Shown in pieces: positions 6,460-13,730 of a stretch of DNA of 27,478 nucleotides. The stretch comes from UBA12478 sp964513275 (GTDB lineage Bacteria > Patescibacteriota > Patescibacteriia > UBA9934 > GWF2-40-263): positions 1 to 27,478 of the forward strand of contig CAZELN010000012.1 in NCBI GenBank assembly GCA_964513275.1, in the 5' to 3' direction. The position numbers and the translations under genes were made by a program. Under the pieces are notes generated by a model. It searched no databases, was not told the origin of the DNA, and saw only the letters and a program-made list of their open reading frames with translations. Every line of letters begins with the position of its first letter. Position 1 is the stretch's first letter.

Positions 6460-9061
6460 CGTGCAAGTACAACTTGATGGAACAACATACGCCTGGTCCG
6501 CGAATATGGACGAGACACACGTGCAGGCTCGAGCCGCTCAGCTTTCTGCGTCGCGCCTGTTGAGTGGAATTAGCTTTGCCAAGCTGTTCCTGGCGGCGCT
6601 TATCGGATTGTTTCTTGTGTACATGCAGGGATTTTCTTCGTTGTTTTCCATCTCATTCTGGCTTGAGCCATCATGGGCGTCTATGTTTTTGTTTGCTGCC
6701 TTGCTTTTTGCGGCGTTCCTCTACTTCCACCAGTCCCAGATCGGCAAACTGGCAGAGAAGATGCCGGTATGGACACAACCTATTCCCGAGATAGAAGCCT
6801 ATTCCGTGGGGGATCATCAGGTAAACGTGGCTGATGTCTGTTCCACCGATGCAACAGCAGCGATAGAACGAGCGTTCGAGCTTGCCACAAAATTTGGCCA
6901 TAAGAGTGTCGAACCTTTGCATCTGTTTGTCGGAACGATGGATGCGCCGGATGTCTCTGTTGTTTTTGGTCGACTCGGCCTTTCGTTTCAAGATATTCAA
7001 TCTCCGATTGCTCGACGCCTTGAAACGCGAGAGCTTGGGAAGCCGCCGATCCTTTCAGTGGAAGCAGAACGTGTGATTTTGGAGGCGTTTCGTGAAGCAC
7101 TAGCTCAAGAGCGAAGTGAAGTGAGTTCACTCGAAGTATTTGCGGCCGTGTACGAGGGCGATGCGTATGTTCGAGAACTATTGTTAGATAAAGGGATCGA
7201 CGAAGGGAAATTTCACAACATGATCGCTTGGTTGCGAATTCATGAAAAAATGCGTGAGCGCTACAAGCAGTTCCAACAGGCCGCGCTCTACAAACCAACC
7301 GGTGCGATGAATCGCGCCATGACCTCTGTGGCGACTCCGACGCTCGATGCGGTAAGTGAAGATCTCACGACCGCGGCCGTGAACGGCCAGCTTCCCATGA
7401 TGATCGATCGTGATCCACAGATCGAGGAAATCTTTCGCATCATTGAAGGAGGTCGTCAGAGTGTTGTGCTTGTTGGTCCTGAAGGGGTAGGGAAGTCTAC
7501 CGTGCTTGCCGGGATTGCGGAGCTCATGGTGAAAGAAGATGTGCCGAAGATTTTGCAAGATCGTCGTCTAGTTCGCATCTCGATCCCGCATCTTGTGTCT
7601 GGAGCCAATGCTTCACAAGCGCAGGAACGATTGCTTACGGTGCTCGCTGAGGCTGCTCGTTCGCGTAATATCATCCTCGCGTTTACGGACATCGATCAGC
7701 TTGTCGGCCAAGGATCAGATGCAAGCGATCTCGCCGCCACCCTGGTTGATTTTCTTTCACGCAGCGGAACCTTCACAGTCGCCACGACGACTCCACAGGC
7801 CTACACGGCGCTCGTGGAGCGTTCAATGTTGGGGCGTGTGTTTCAAAAAATGGATATTCTTGAACCAGATCAGGAGTCCGCCATTCACATGCTTGAGTCC
7901 AAGATTGGAGGGATTGAGTATGAGCACAACGTGATTTTTTCGTACGAGGCTGTGGAGCGCGCGGTGAAACTGTCCGACCGCTACATGCACGAAATGTACT
8001 TGCCTAAGAAGGCGATCGAGGTCGCGCGCGAGGCCGCGCTGCAGGTTTCTAAATCTCGCGGACAAGACGCCCTCGTGACAGGTGAGGATATCGCACAGAT
8101 TGTCAGTTCAAAGACAGGAATCCCCACCATGTCCGTTGCCGAAGATGAAAAAGAAAAACTTTTGGGCTTGGAAGAAAAGATGCATGGACGTGTGATCGGG
8201 CAAGATGAAGCCGTGCGTGCGGTTTCCGCGGCGCTACGTCGAGCGCGTACGGAACTACGTTCACAAGCTCGACCCATCGCCACGTTTCTATTCCTTGGGC
8301 CGACTGGCGTGGGAAAAACCGAACTCGCCAAAACCGTGGCCGCAACCTATTTTGGGAGTGAGGAAATGATGATTCGACTTGATATGTCGGAGTATCAGGA
8401 TGCTTCAAGCATCAACCGACTTCTGGGCGCTCCAGGTTCACAAAGCGGAGGTCTGCTCACCGAAGCCGTCCGCAAGCAACCGTTCGCGATTGTGCTTCTG
8501 GATGAGCTTGAAAAAGCACATCCAGATATCCTCAATGTCTTCCTCCAAGTGTTTGACGACGGACGCCTCACAGATTCCGTTGGCCGTACGATCGATTTCA
8601 CCAACACAATCATCATCTCTACTTCTAATGCGGGGACACAATATATTCAAGATGCGGTCGGCCGTGCGGAGAGTCTCGAGATCATCAAAACACACTTGAT
8701 CGAGGAAGAACTGCGTGGAATTTATCGCCCAGAGTTTTTGAACCGGTTTGATGGAATTATTGTCTTCAAGCCACTAGCGCAGGCCGACGTTCTCGAGATT
8801 ACTAAGCTTTTCATGAAAGCGGTGGCGATACGGCTCGATCCAAAAGGGATTGGCTTTCGTGCAGAAGATGCGGCTGTGGCCGAGTTGGCCCAGCGTGGGT
8901 TTGATCCCAAGTTTGGGGCTCGACCTCTGCGACGTCTCGTTCAAGAAGAAGTTGATAACGCGATTGCCAACGCCCTTTTGCAGGGCGAGGTTCAGCGCCG
9001 CGATACCATTGTGCTTGAAGTTGGAGGGAGGATTCGAATTGAAAAAGCAGAAGCTCTATGA
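6452..9061 (+). CDS. Membrane-anchored Clp/Hsp100-like double AAA+ ATPase with atypical pore loops
   Basis: An 869-residue class I Clp-like ATPase. Residues 41-64 and 74-93 form two membrane helices, absent from normal ClpA/B/C. A Clp-N-like helical domain follows (about 125-265; FGHKSVEPLHLFVGTM). AAA-1 has Walker A GPEGVGKST (342-350), but its Walker B reads LAFTDID (409-415) instead of LFIDEIH, so the Asp-Glu pair becomes Thr-Asp. The first pore loop reads SGANASQAQERL (383-394) and lacks the KYRG tyrosine. AAA-2 has intact Walker A GPTGVGKTE (616-624), Walker B VLLDELEKAH, EFLNRFD and GARPLRR, but its pore loop reads GAPGSQSGG (659-667) instead of GAPPGYVGYEEGG. There is no ClpB middle domain and no visible IGF/IGL ClpP-docking loop. 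It may be a membrane-localised remodelling ATPase. It overlaps its neighbours by 8 and 4 nt. Confidence 0.9.
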   Translation: MPSVQVQLDGTTYAWSANMDETHVQARAAQLSASRLLSGISFAKLFLAALIGLFLVYMQGFSSLFSISFWLEPSWASMFLFAALLFAAFLYFHQSQIGKLAEKMPVWTQPIPEIEAYSVGDHQVNVADVCSTDATAAIERAFELATKFGHKSVEPLHLFVGTMDAPDVSVVFGRLGLSFQDIQSPIARRLETRELGKPPILSVEAERVILEAFREALAQERSEVSSLEVFAAVYEGDAYVRELLLDKGIDEGKFHNMIAWLRIHEKMRERYKQFQQAALYKPTGAMNRAMTSVATPTLDAVSEDLTTAAVNGQLPMMIDRDPQIEEIFRIIEGGRQSVVLVGPEGVGKSTVLAGIAELMVKEDVPKILQDRRLVRISIPHLVSGANASQAQERLLTVLAEAARSRNIILAFTDIDQLVGQGSDASDLAATLVDFLSRSGTFTVATTTPQAYTALVERSMLGRVFQKMDILEPDQESAIHMLESKIGGIEYEHNVIFSYEAVERAVKLSDRYMHEMYLPKKAIEVAREAALQVSKSRGQDALVTGEDIAQIVSSKTGIPTMSVAEDEKEKLLGLEEKMHGRVIGQDEAVRAVSAALRRARTELRSQARPIATFLFLGPTGVGKTELAKTVAATYFGSEEMMIRLDMSEYQDASSINRLLGAPGSQSGGLLTEAVRKQPFAIVLLDELEKAHPDILNVFLQVFDDGRLTDSVGRTIDFTNTIIISTSNAGTQYIQDAVGRAESLEIIKTHLIEEELRGIYRPEFLNRFDGIIVFKPLAQADVLEITKLFMKAVAIRLDPKGIGFRAEDAAVAELAQRGFDPKFGARPLRRLVQEEVDNAIANALLQGEVQRRDTIVLEVGGRIRIEKAEAL

Positions 9062-10101
9062 TGACCACACTGATTCTTTGGGGGACGCTTTCCTTTGTTC
9101 TGTCTTTTTTCCTGACGCTATTTGTTCGACGCTTGGCGATCTTTTTTGGCATCGTCGACAGTCCAGGGCTTCTGAGAAAAATTCACTCCCGCCCTGTGGC
9201 ATTGCTGGGTGGAATCGCCATGTTTGTCGCGATCGCGGCCTGCGTCATCGGTATCCTGACTTCCAGCGATCTTCTCACATCCGGCGAAATCAACCCAAGC
9301 CATTTCATCGGCGTTCTCTTGGGAGGGCTTATCTTGATGGTAGGTGGTTTTATGGACNNNNNNNNNNGGTTTGAGCTTCCCCCGCGTCTTGCCATCATCG
9401 CTCCTGTGCTCGCGGCGATTATGGCGATTGCGTTTGGGGTGGAAGTCGACAAACTAACGAACCCCTTTGGTGGACAGATTGTTCTTGAGAGCTGGCAGTC
9501 AGATCTTCTTGTGTTCATTTGGCTCCTCGTTGCTATGTATACCACGAAATTCCTCGACGGGCTTGATGGTCTGGCAACGTCCGTCACAAGCGTGGGCGCG
9601 CTTATGATCATGTTGTTGTCGCTTACCGTCGTGTACTTCCAACCAGACGTGGCGCTTTTTTCAGCCGTGACGCTCGGCGCCTTCGTCGGATTCCTGTTTT
9701 GGAATGTTCATCCCGCATCCATTTTTCTCGGTGAAGGGGGAAGTACATTCGTCGGCTACATGCTCGGGATTCTTGCGGTCATTTCTGGCGGGAAACTCGC
9801 GACAGCGTTGCTTGTTCTTGGGATCCCGCTGTTGGATGTCGTCTGGGTTGTGGGTCGACGATGGCAAGAAGGGGGATTTTCGAGAATCTTTCAGGGCGAC
9901 AAGAAACATCTTCACCATCGACTCCTGAAATTCGGTTGGGGGCAGACACACATCGTGCTTCTCTACGTCGTTATCGCTTCTGCGTTTGGTGTGAGTGCGT
10001 TATTTCTCCAAAGCCGTGAAAAGCTTGTCGCCCTTCTGATTCTTGGGCTCATCATGGTTCTTGCCGCCTTGTTACTCGTACAAAAAGATCGACATGCGTA
10101 G
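9058..10101 (+). CDS. WecA/TagO/MraY-family polyprenyl-phosphate sugar-1-phosphate transferase
   Basis: This multi-pass membrane enzyme of 347 residues likely transfers a sugar-1-phosphate from a UDP-sugar to undecaprenyl phosphate, starting a surface-glycan lipid intermediate. Family motifs are KIHSRPVALLGGIA (41-54), a first acidic motif cut by the assembly gap (GGFMD then N), TKFLDGLDGLATS (163-175), FLGEGGSTFVGYMLG (223-237) and KKHLHHRL (282-289). The HLHHRL motif fits WecA/TagO better than MraY. The usual metal-binding Asp of FLGDxGS is Glu226 here. The reading frame stays open across the 10 N, so the gap length fits the frame. It overlaps the Clp-like gene by 4 nt and the lipoprotein gene by 8 nt. 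Confidence 0.88.
   Translation: MMTTLILWGTLSFVLSFFLTLFVRRLAIFFGIVDSPGLLRKIHSRPVALLGGIAMFVAIAACVIGILTSSDLLTSGEINPSHFIGVLLGGLILMVGGFMDXXXXFELPPRLAIIAPVLAAIMAIAFGVEVDKLTNPFGGQIVLESWQSDLLVFIWLLVAMYTTKFLDGLDGLATSVTSVGALMIMLLSLTVVYFQPDVALFSAVTLGAFVGFLFWNVHPASIFLGEGGSTFVGYMLGILAVISGGKLATALLVLGIPLLDVVWVVGRRWQEGGFSRIFQGDKKHLHHRLLKFGWGQTHIVLLYVVIASAFGVSALFLQSREKLVALLILGLIMVLAALLLVQKDRHA
9358..9367. other. Assembly gap (10 N)
   Basis: Ten undetermined bases fall in the glycosyltransferase gene exactly where the family's DDxxD-like catalytic motif is expected. The first Asp (GGFMD) precedes the gap and FELPPR follows it. True length and sequence cannot be known from this window. Confidence 0.99.
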
Positions 10102-10519
10102 ATGGGTTGTTCTCTCACTTTTGTTTCTCGGCGCAGGATGTTCGTCTGTCGAACCTGTCGTTGTTTTTCCCAACGAGACCGTTGTTCACGTAGACATCGC
10201 AGACGATATCTTTGAGCGCGAGAATGGACTTTCAGGTCGCGAGTCGCTTGAGACAGACGAGGGCCTCTTGTTTCTCCATGACGAATTGGATTACCAGCGC
10301 TATTGGATGAAAGACATGCTTATTCCTATCGATATTATTTGGATCAATGGTGATCGCGTCGTCGGCTTTGTGCAGGATGCTCAACCAGAGGATCCTGTTA
10401 CGACGATTTTCTCTTCGCCTACCCCTGTGGATAAGGTTTTAGAGGTTTCTGCGGGGTTTGTCTCTCAAAATGATCTAAAAATAGGCGATATTCTTGACAT
10501 TGTGCTCGTGGATGAGTAA
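10094..10519 (+). CDS. DUF192-family lipoprotein
   Basis: The 141-residue product begins MRRWVVLSLLFLGAGCSS, a short signal peptide ending at a probable lipidated Cys16. The residue at -3 is Gly, which is less usual for a lipobox. The rest matches DUF192: ERENGLSGRESLETDEGLLF, YWMKDMLIPIDIIWIN and VDKVLEVSAGFVSQNDLKIGD. DUF192 has no firmly assigned biochemical role that I know. I chose the ATG at 10094 over an in-frame ATG at 10043 because the signal peptide then begins properly and the overlap with the glycosyltransferase gene is only 8 nt, like its neighbours. It is the last gene of the envelope operon. Confidence 0.85.
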   Translation: MRRWVVLSLLFLGAGCSSVEPVVVFPNETVVHVDIADDIFERENGLSGRESLETDEGLLFLHDELDYQRYWMKDMLIPIDIIWINGDRVVGFVQDAQPEDPVTTIFSSPTPVDKVLEVSAGFVSQNDLKIGDILDIVLVDE

Positions 10520-10549
10520 TCTACCGCCGTAATTCATTTTGAGAGACGC

Positions 10550-10558
10550 TGGTATACT
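10550..10558 (+). promoter_or_regulatory. Extended -10 promoter of rplU
   Basis: TGGTATACT is a near-consensus extended -10 box with no convincing -35. Transcription would start around 10565, exactly where the 20-bp inverted repeat begins, so the hairpin would form the 5' end of the rplU mRNA leader of about 80 nt. Confidence 0.6.
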
Positions 10559-10564
10559 TAGTTA

Positions 10565-10615
10565 GGGGTCAGGTCTTGAGTCTGCACTTTTTGTTCAGAC
10601 TCAAGACCTGACCCC
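10565..10615. repeat. Perfect 20-bp inverted repeat in the rplU leader
   Basis: Left arm 10565-10584 (GGGGTCAGGTCTTGAGTCTG), 11-nt loop 10585-10595 (CACTTTTTGTT) and right arm 10596-10615, all 20 pairs matching. No T run follows, so it is not a standard terminator. The perfect match and the GGGGTCAGGTCTTGA terminus look like a REP/MITE-type mobile palindrome. I recall GGGGTCAGGTCTTG sequences beside IS200-like (REP-associated) transposases, but no transposase gene is in this window. Confidence 0.8.
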
Positions 10616-10642
10616 AGCAGTAGGAACCGCGGAAATACAGGT

Positions 10643-10963
10643 ATGGCAACACTCGCCGTAATCCAGACAGGAGGGAAACAGTACCTCGTCCGAGAAGGAC
10701 AGGAACTTAAGATTGAGAAACTCGACTTAGACGTCGGGGCAAGCATCAGTTTTGATGTGTTACTCATGTCTGACGAGGAAGGAACAACGACACAGGTGGG
10801 ATCACCTACTCTTAGCGGCGCAAAGGTGTCGGCAACGGTGCTTGAACAAGATCGAACCAAAAAGGTCTCGGTCATCAAGTACAAGTCAAAGTCTCGGTAC
10901 CGACGAAATGTCGGACATAGACAGCCGTACACTCGAATTAAGATCGACAAGATCGCCGCATAA
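10643..10963 (+). CDS. rplU: 50S ribosomal protein L21
   Basis: L21 is a small 23S rRNA-binding protein of the large ribosomal subunit. The 106-residue product shows the family pattern: MATLAVIQTGGKQYLVREGQ at the N-terminus, the acidic-to-glycine hinge VLLMSDEEGTTTQVGSPTL, and the basic KYKSKSRYRRNVGHRQPYT near the end. Length is close to the E. coli 103. Its own promoter and a perfect hairpin lie upstream, and a terminator overlaps its stop codon. The L27 gene (rpmA), which usually follows rplU, is not here. The next gene is an ABC transporter. Confidence 0.97.
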   Translation: MATLAVIQTGGKQYLVREGQELKIEKLDLDVGASISFDVLLMSDEEGTTTQVGSPTLSGAKVSATVLEQDRTKKVSVIKYKSKSRYRRNVGHRQPYTRIKIDKIAA

Positions 10964-10979
10964 CGGCGATCTTCTTTTA
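10949..10979 (+). terminator. Intrinsic terminator at the end of rplU
   Basis: Stem AAGATCGCCG (10949-10958) and CGGCGATCTT (10964-10973) around loop CATAA, then CTTTTAT. The stem includes the last codons of rplU. The tract runs directly into the ABC-transporter start codon at 10979, so it could act as an attenuator between the two genes. Confidence 0.8.
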
Positions 10980-12745
10980 TGCGAGAACACATCAATACAA
11001 AAGCGATTCTGAAACTCTTTTGGGAGCGTATCCAACCATACTCCGGCCGAGCGGCTTTCATGTTGCTCCTCATCGTGATGGCAAAAACGGTGGACGTATT
11101 TGTCCCGGTGTTCTACAAACGGTTTTTTGATTTGCTTTCAGGTGACGTGGCCAGTACGGATCTACGAGCAGCGCTCGTGGGAACCGTCTTGATTATCCTC
11201 GTGCTTCACTTAGGAGCATGGGTCTGTTGGCGTGTCATGGCGCTCATCAGTAACTGGTTTCAGCCACGTGTCATGACTGACCTTAACGCAAGTGCTCATG
11301 AGTATCTTCTTGGTCACAGCTACAAGTTCTTCTCAAATAATTTTGCCGGTTCGCTTGTGCGAAAAGTAAATCGAATTGGAAATTCCTTCGAGAAACTCAT
11401 GGATCAAGTTCAATTTACTTTCGTACCGGTCACAGTGATTATTGTAGGAAATCTTCTCGTCCTCTGGAGTCGGAGTGCTCTTTTGGGAGCCCTCCTTCTT
11501 GCGTGGGTCGTCCTGTACATGCTTTTCAACCTTCTGTTCTCACGCTGGAAAACGAAATTCGATTATCGCCGCTCGCAGCTGGACTCAGAAGCCACAGGGA
11601 TTCTAGCAGATTCCGTGACCAACGCGATCACAATCAAACTTTTTACTGGGCTGAATCACGAAAAAGGGCTCTTTGCTGAGGTTCTTGAACGCTGGCGTCG
11701 AGTGAACACATTCACGTGGAACCTTGGGGAGATTATGGATGCGGCGCAGGCGATTCTCATGATCGCGATTGAATTCATTATCATGTATTTTGCGATCGGT
11801 CTCTGGCAGGAAGGTCAATTGACGATCGGAGATTTTGCGCTCATCCAGGGATATCTTATTGGCTTCTTCATGGTTTTGTGGGATATCGGCCGTTCCGTCC
11901 GTCGAACCTACGAGGCTCTGGCGGACGCCGATGAGATTGTCGAGATCATGAATACGCCGTATGAGGTGCAGGATGTCGACAACGCCAAGGAGCTCCAGAT
12001 TCAGTCTGGTCGCATTGAGTTCCAACACGTCTACTTCAGCTTCAACCAGACGCGTCGGGTGTTGCGTGACATGAATCTGGTCATTGAACCTGGAGAGAAA
12101 GTCGCGCTGGTTGGACCCTCTGGAGCAGGGAAGTCGACGATCACGAAGCTTCTATTCCGATTCTATGACGTGGAGCGCGGAAAGATCATTGTTGGGAATC
12201 AGAACATCGCGAAAGTGACGCAGGAGAGCTTGCGGGCAAACATCGCGCTGGTTCCACAAGAACCAATCCTGTTTCATCGCTCGATCATGGACAACATCCG
12301 TTACGGACGTCGCGACGCTACAGATGAGGAAATCATCGAAGCGGCAAAGAAGGCACACGCGCATGAATTCATCGAAGGGTTGCAGGATGGCTATGGAACC
12401 TTCGTTGGTGAACGTGGAGTGAAATTGTCTGGTGGGGAGCGTCAGCGGATCGCCATCGCCCGAGCGATCCTCAAGAATGCGCCGATTCTGGTTCTCGATG
12501 AAGCGACATCAAGTCTGGATTCCGAGTCAGAGGCCCTCATCCAGGAAGCGCTCGAGGAGTTGATGCGTGGGAAAACGACCATCGTTATCGCTCACCGGTT
12601 GTCGACCATCATGAAGATGGACCGTATCTTGGTCATCGACGATGGTCAGGTGGTCGACTCAGGTACACACAAGCAACTGCTCAAGAAAAAGGAGAACATC
12701 TACAAGAAGCTCTGGGAGATCCAGGCGGGGGGATTTATCCAGTAA
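10979..12745 (+). CDS. ABC-type exporter, fused membrane and ATPase domains
   Basis: A 588-residue half-transporter of the MsbA/LmrA/McjD class that should work as a homodimer in the cytoplasmic membrane. The N-terminal 310 residues form a six-helix exporter domain (for example 26-46, 68-90, 148-190 and 258-305). The ATPase domain has Walker A GPSGAGKST (379-387), Q-loop Gln427, signature LSGGE (483-487), Walker B LVLDE (504-508) and H-loop His539. All catalytic residues are intact, so it should be active. Substrate cannot be told. The ATG at 10979 sits at the end of the rplU terminator without a Shine-Dalgarno sequence. A shared terminator with recR follows the gene. Confidence 0.93.
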   Translation: MREHINTKAILKLFWERIQPYSGRAAFMLLLIVMAKTVDVFVPVFYKRFFDLLSGDVASTDLRAALVGTVLIILVLHLGAWVCWRVMALISNWFQPRVMTDLNASAHEYLLGHSYKFFSNNFAGSLVRKVNRIGNSFEKLMDQVQFTFVPVTVIIVGNLLVLWSRSALLGALLLAWVVLYMLFNLLFSRWKTKFDYRRSQLDSEATGILADSVTNAITIKLFTGLNHEKGLFAEVLERWRRVNTFTWNLGEIMDAAQAILMIAIEFIIMYFAIGLWQEGQLTIGDFALIQGYLIGFFMVLWDIGRSVRRTYEALADADEIVEIMNTPYEVQDVDNAKELQIQSGRIEFQHVYFSFNQTRRVLRDMNLVIEPGEKVALVGPSGAGKSTITKLLFRFYDVERGKIIVGNQNIAKVTQESLRANIALVPQEPILFHRSIMDNIRYGRRDATDEEIIEAAKKAHAHEFIEGLQDGYGTFVGERGVKLSGGERQRIAIARAILKNAPILVLDEATSSLDSESEALIQEALEELMRGKTTIVIAHRLSTIMKMDRILVIDDGQVVDSGTHKQLLKKKENIYKKLWEIQAGGFIQ

Positions 12746-12747
12746 TC

Positions 12748-12776
12748 AAAACCCATCCGGACAACGGATGGGTTTT
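12748..12776. terminator. Bidirectional terminator between the ABC exporter and recR
   Basis: A 12-bp stem AAAACCCATCCG / CGGATGGGTTTT around GACAA, with A and T runs on opposite sides. It can end the plus-strand exporter transcript and the minus-strand recR transcript. The recR stop codon lies in its right edge. Confidence 0.85.
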
Positions 12777-13377
12777 ACATTTGTTTGCGTCCTTTGAGAG
12801 CATCCCCCAGCGTCACTTCATCAGCGAACTCCAGCGTGGCGCCAAGGGGGAGGCCGCGGGCAAGGCGAGTCATGGAACGACCAAGAGGAGCAAGAGATTT
12901 TTGGAGGAACAGGATTGTTGCTTCACCTTGGGTGGTAGGGGAGAGCGCAAGGATAATCTCTCGGATGTCCTGTTGGGACTCAAGACGATCGCGAAGTTGG
13001 CGATAGCGGATGGTGTCAGGAGTCATGCCCTCGATTGGATTGAGCGTTCCGCCAAGGACATGATAGAAGCCGTTGTACATGCCAGTCGCCTCGATCGTTG
13101 AAATATCGCGTGCCTCTTCCACCACACACAACAGACTCGCGTCGCGTTTTGGATCCTGACAGATCTCGCAGGTTTCCCGTTCGGTGTATGTATAGCATCG
13201 TGGACAGGTTTTGATGCGTTCGCCCAACTGGATCAGCGCACGCGCCATGACTTCCAAGTCGAACGTTGGTTGAGACAGTAAGTAAAAAACATAACGTAGG
13301 GCCGTCTTGGGCCCCACGCCTGGCAGCCGCGCAAACGCCGCGACGAGGTTCGAAATAGGTTCAGGGAACCGACGCAC
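12775..13377 (-). CDS. recR: Recombination mediator RecR
   Basis: RecR works with RecO, and RecF, to load RecA on gapped DNA. The 200-residue product has the helix-hairpin-helix motif LPGVGPKTALRY (18-29), a four-cysteine zinc finger (Cys58, Cys61, Cys70, Cys73) and a Toprim domain beginning at LLCVVEEARDISTIEATGMYNG. Length equals the family norm of about 200. The start codon is GTG, 3 nt after the ybaB stop. Pairing with ybaB is a widely conserved arrangement, and here dnaB lies upstream of both. Confidence 0.96.
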   Translation of the reverse strand: MRRFPEPISNLVAAFARLPGVGPKTALRYVFYLLSQPTFDLEVMARALIQLGERIKTCPRCYTYTERETCEICQDPKRDASLLCVVEEARDISTIEATGMYNGFYHVLGGTLNPIEGMTPDTIRYRQLRDRLESQQDIREIILALSPTTQGEATILFLQKSLAPLGRSMTRLARGLPLGATLEFADEVTLGDALKGRKQM

Positions 13378-13380
13378 AAT

Positions 13381-13692
13381 TTATTCGCCACCTCCTCCAA
13401 AGTTTTTAAGCATGTCCATGCCGCCCATGTCCTGCATTTTCTTGGCGAGCTTCATCTGGAATTTCATCCCCGTGGCGTCCTTCCAGGCGTCTTTGATCGC
13501 GTCTTCAAGTTTCGTTTTATCGGCGAGCATAGACTCATCAATCGTCAAACCGACCAAATCGCGGTTGCCGTTTACGATGAGCTTTACTTTTCCCCACGCA
13601 GCCGAACCTTCCTGCACAACGGTCGCGAGCTCATCCTGCATCATTTTTCCTTGTTTTTTTAGTTCCTTGATGTGTTTGAGTTTGTTAAACAT
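13381..13692 (-). CDS. ybaB: YbaB/EbfC nucleoid-associated protein
   Basis: A 103-residue homologue of the dimeric DNA-binding protein YbaB/EbfC. It begins MFNKLKHIKELKKQGKMMQD, continues with VNGNRDLVGLTIDESML, and ends in a Gly-rich tail, all typical of the family. It lies between dnaB and recR, and the ybaB-recR pairing is classical. A TTGATC...TAAAAT promoter-like pair with 17-bp spacing overlaps the end of dnaB, 9 nt before this ATG, so it may be transcribed independently and leaderless as well as from the dnaB promoter. Confidence 0.93.
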   Translation of the reverse strand: MFNKLKHIKELKKQGKMMQDELATVVQEGSAAWGKVKLIVNGNRDLVGLTIDESMLADKTKLEDAIKDAWKDATGMKFQMKLAKKMQDMGGMDMLKNFGGGGE

Positions 13693-13701
13693 AGTGAGAC
13701 T

Positions 13702-13730
13702 ATTTTATATCCCCGCGGGGTTTGGATCAA
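13702..13730 (-). promoter_or_regulatory. Putative promoter for ybaB-recR
   Basis: On the minus strand a -35-like TTGATC (13730-13725) is followed after 17 bp by TAAAAT (13707-13702), 9 nt before the ybaB ATG. The -10 overlaps the dnaB stop codon. No Shine-Dalgarno sequence is visible. Confidence 0.45.
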
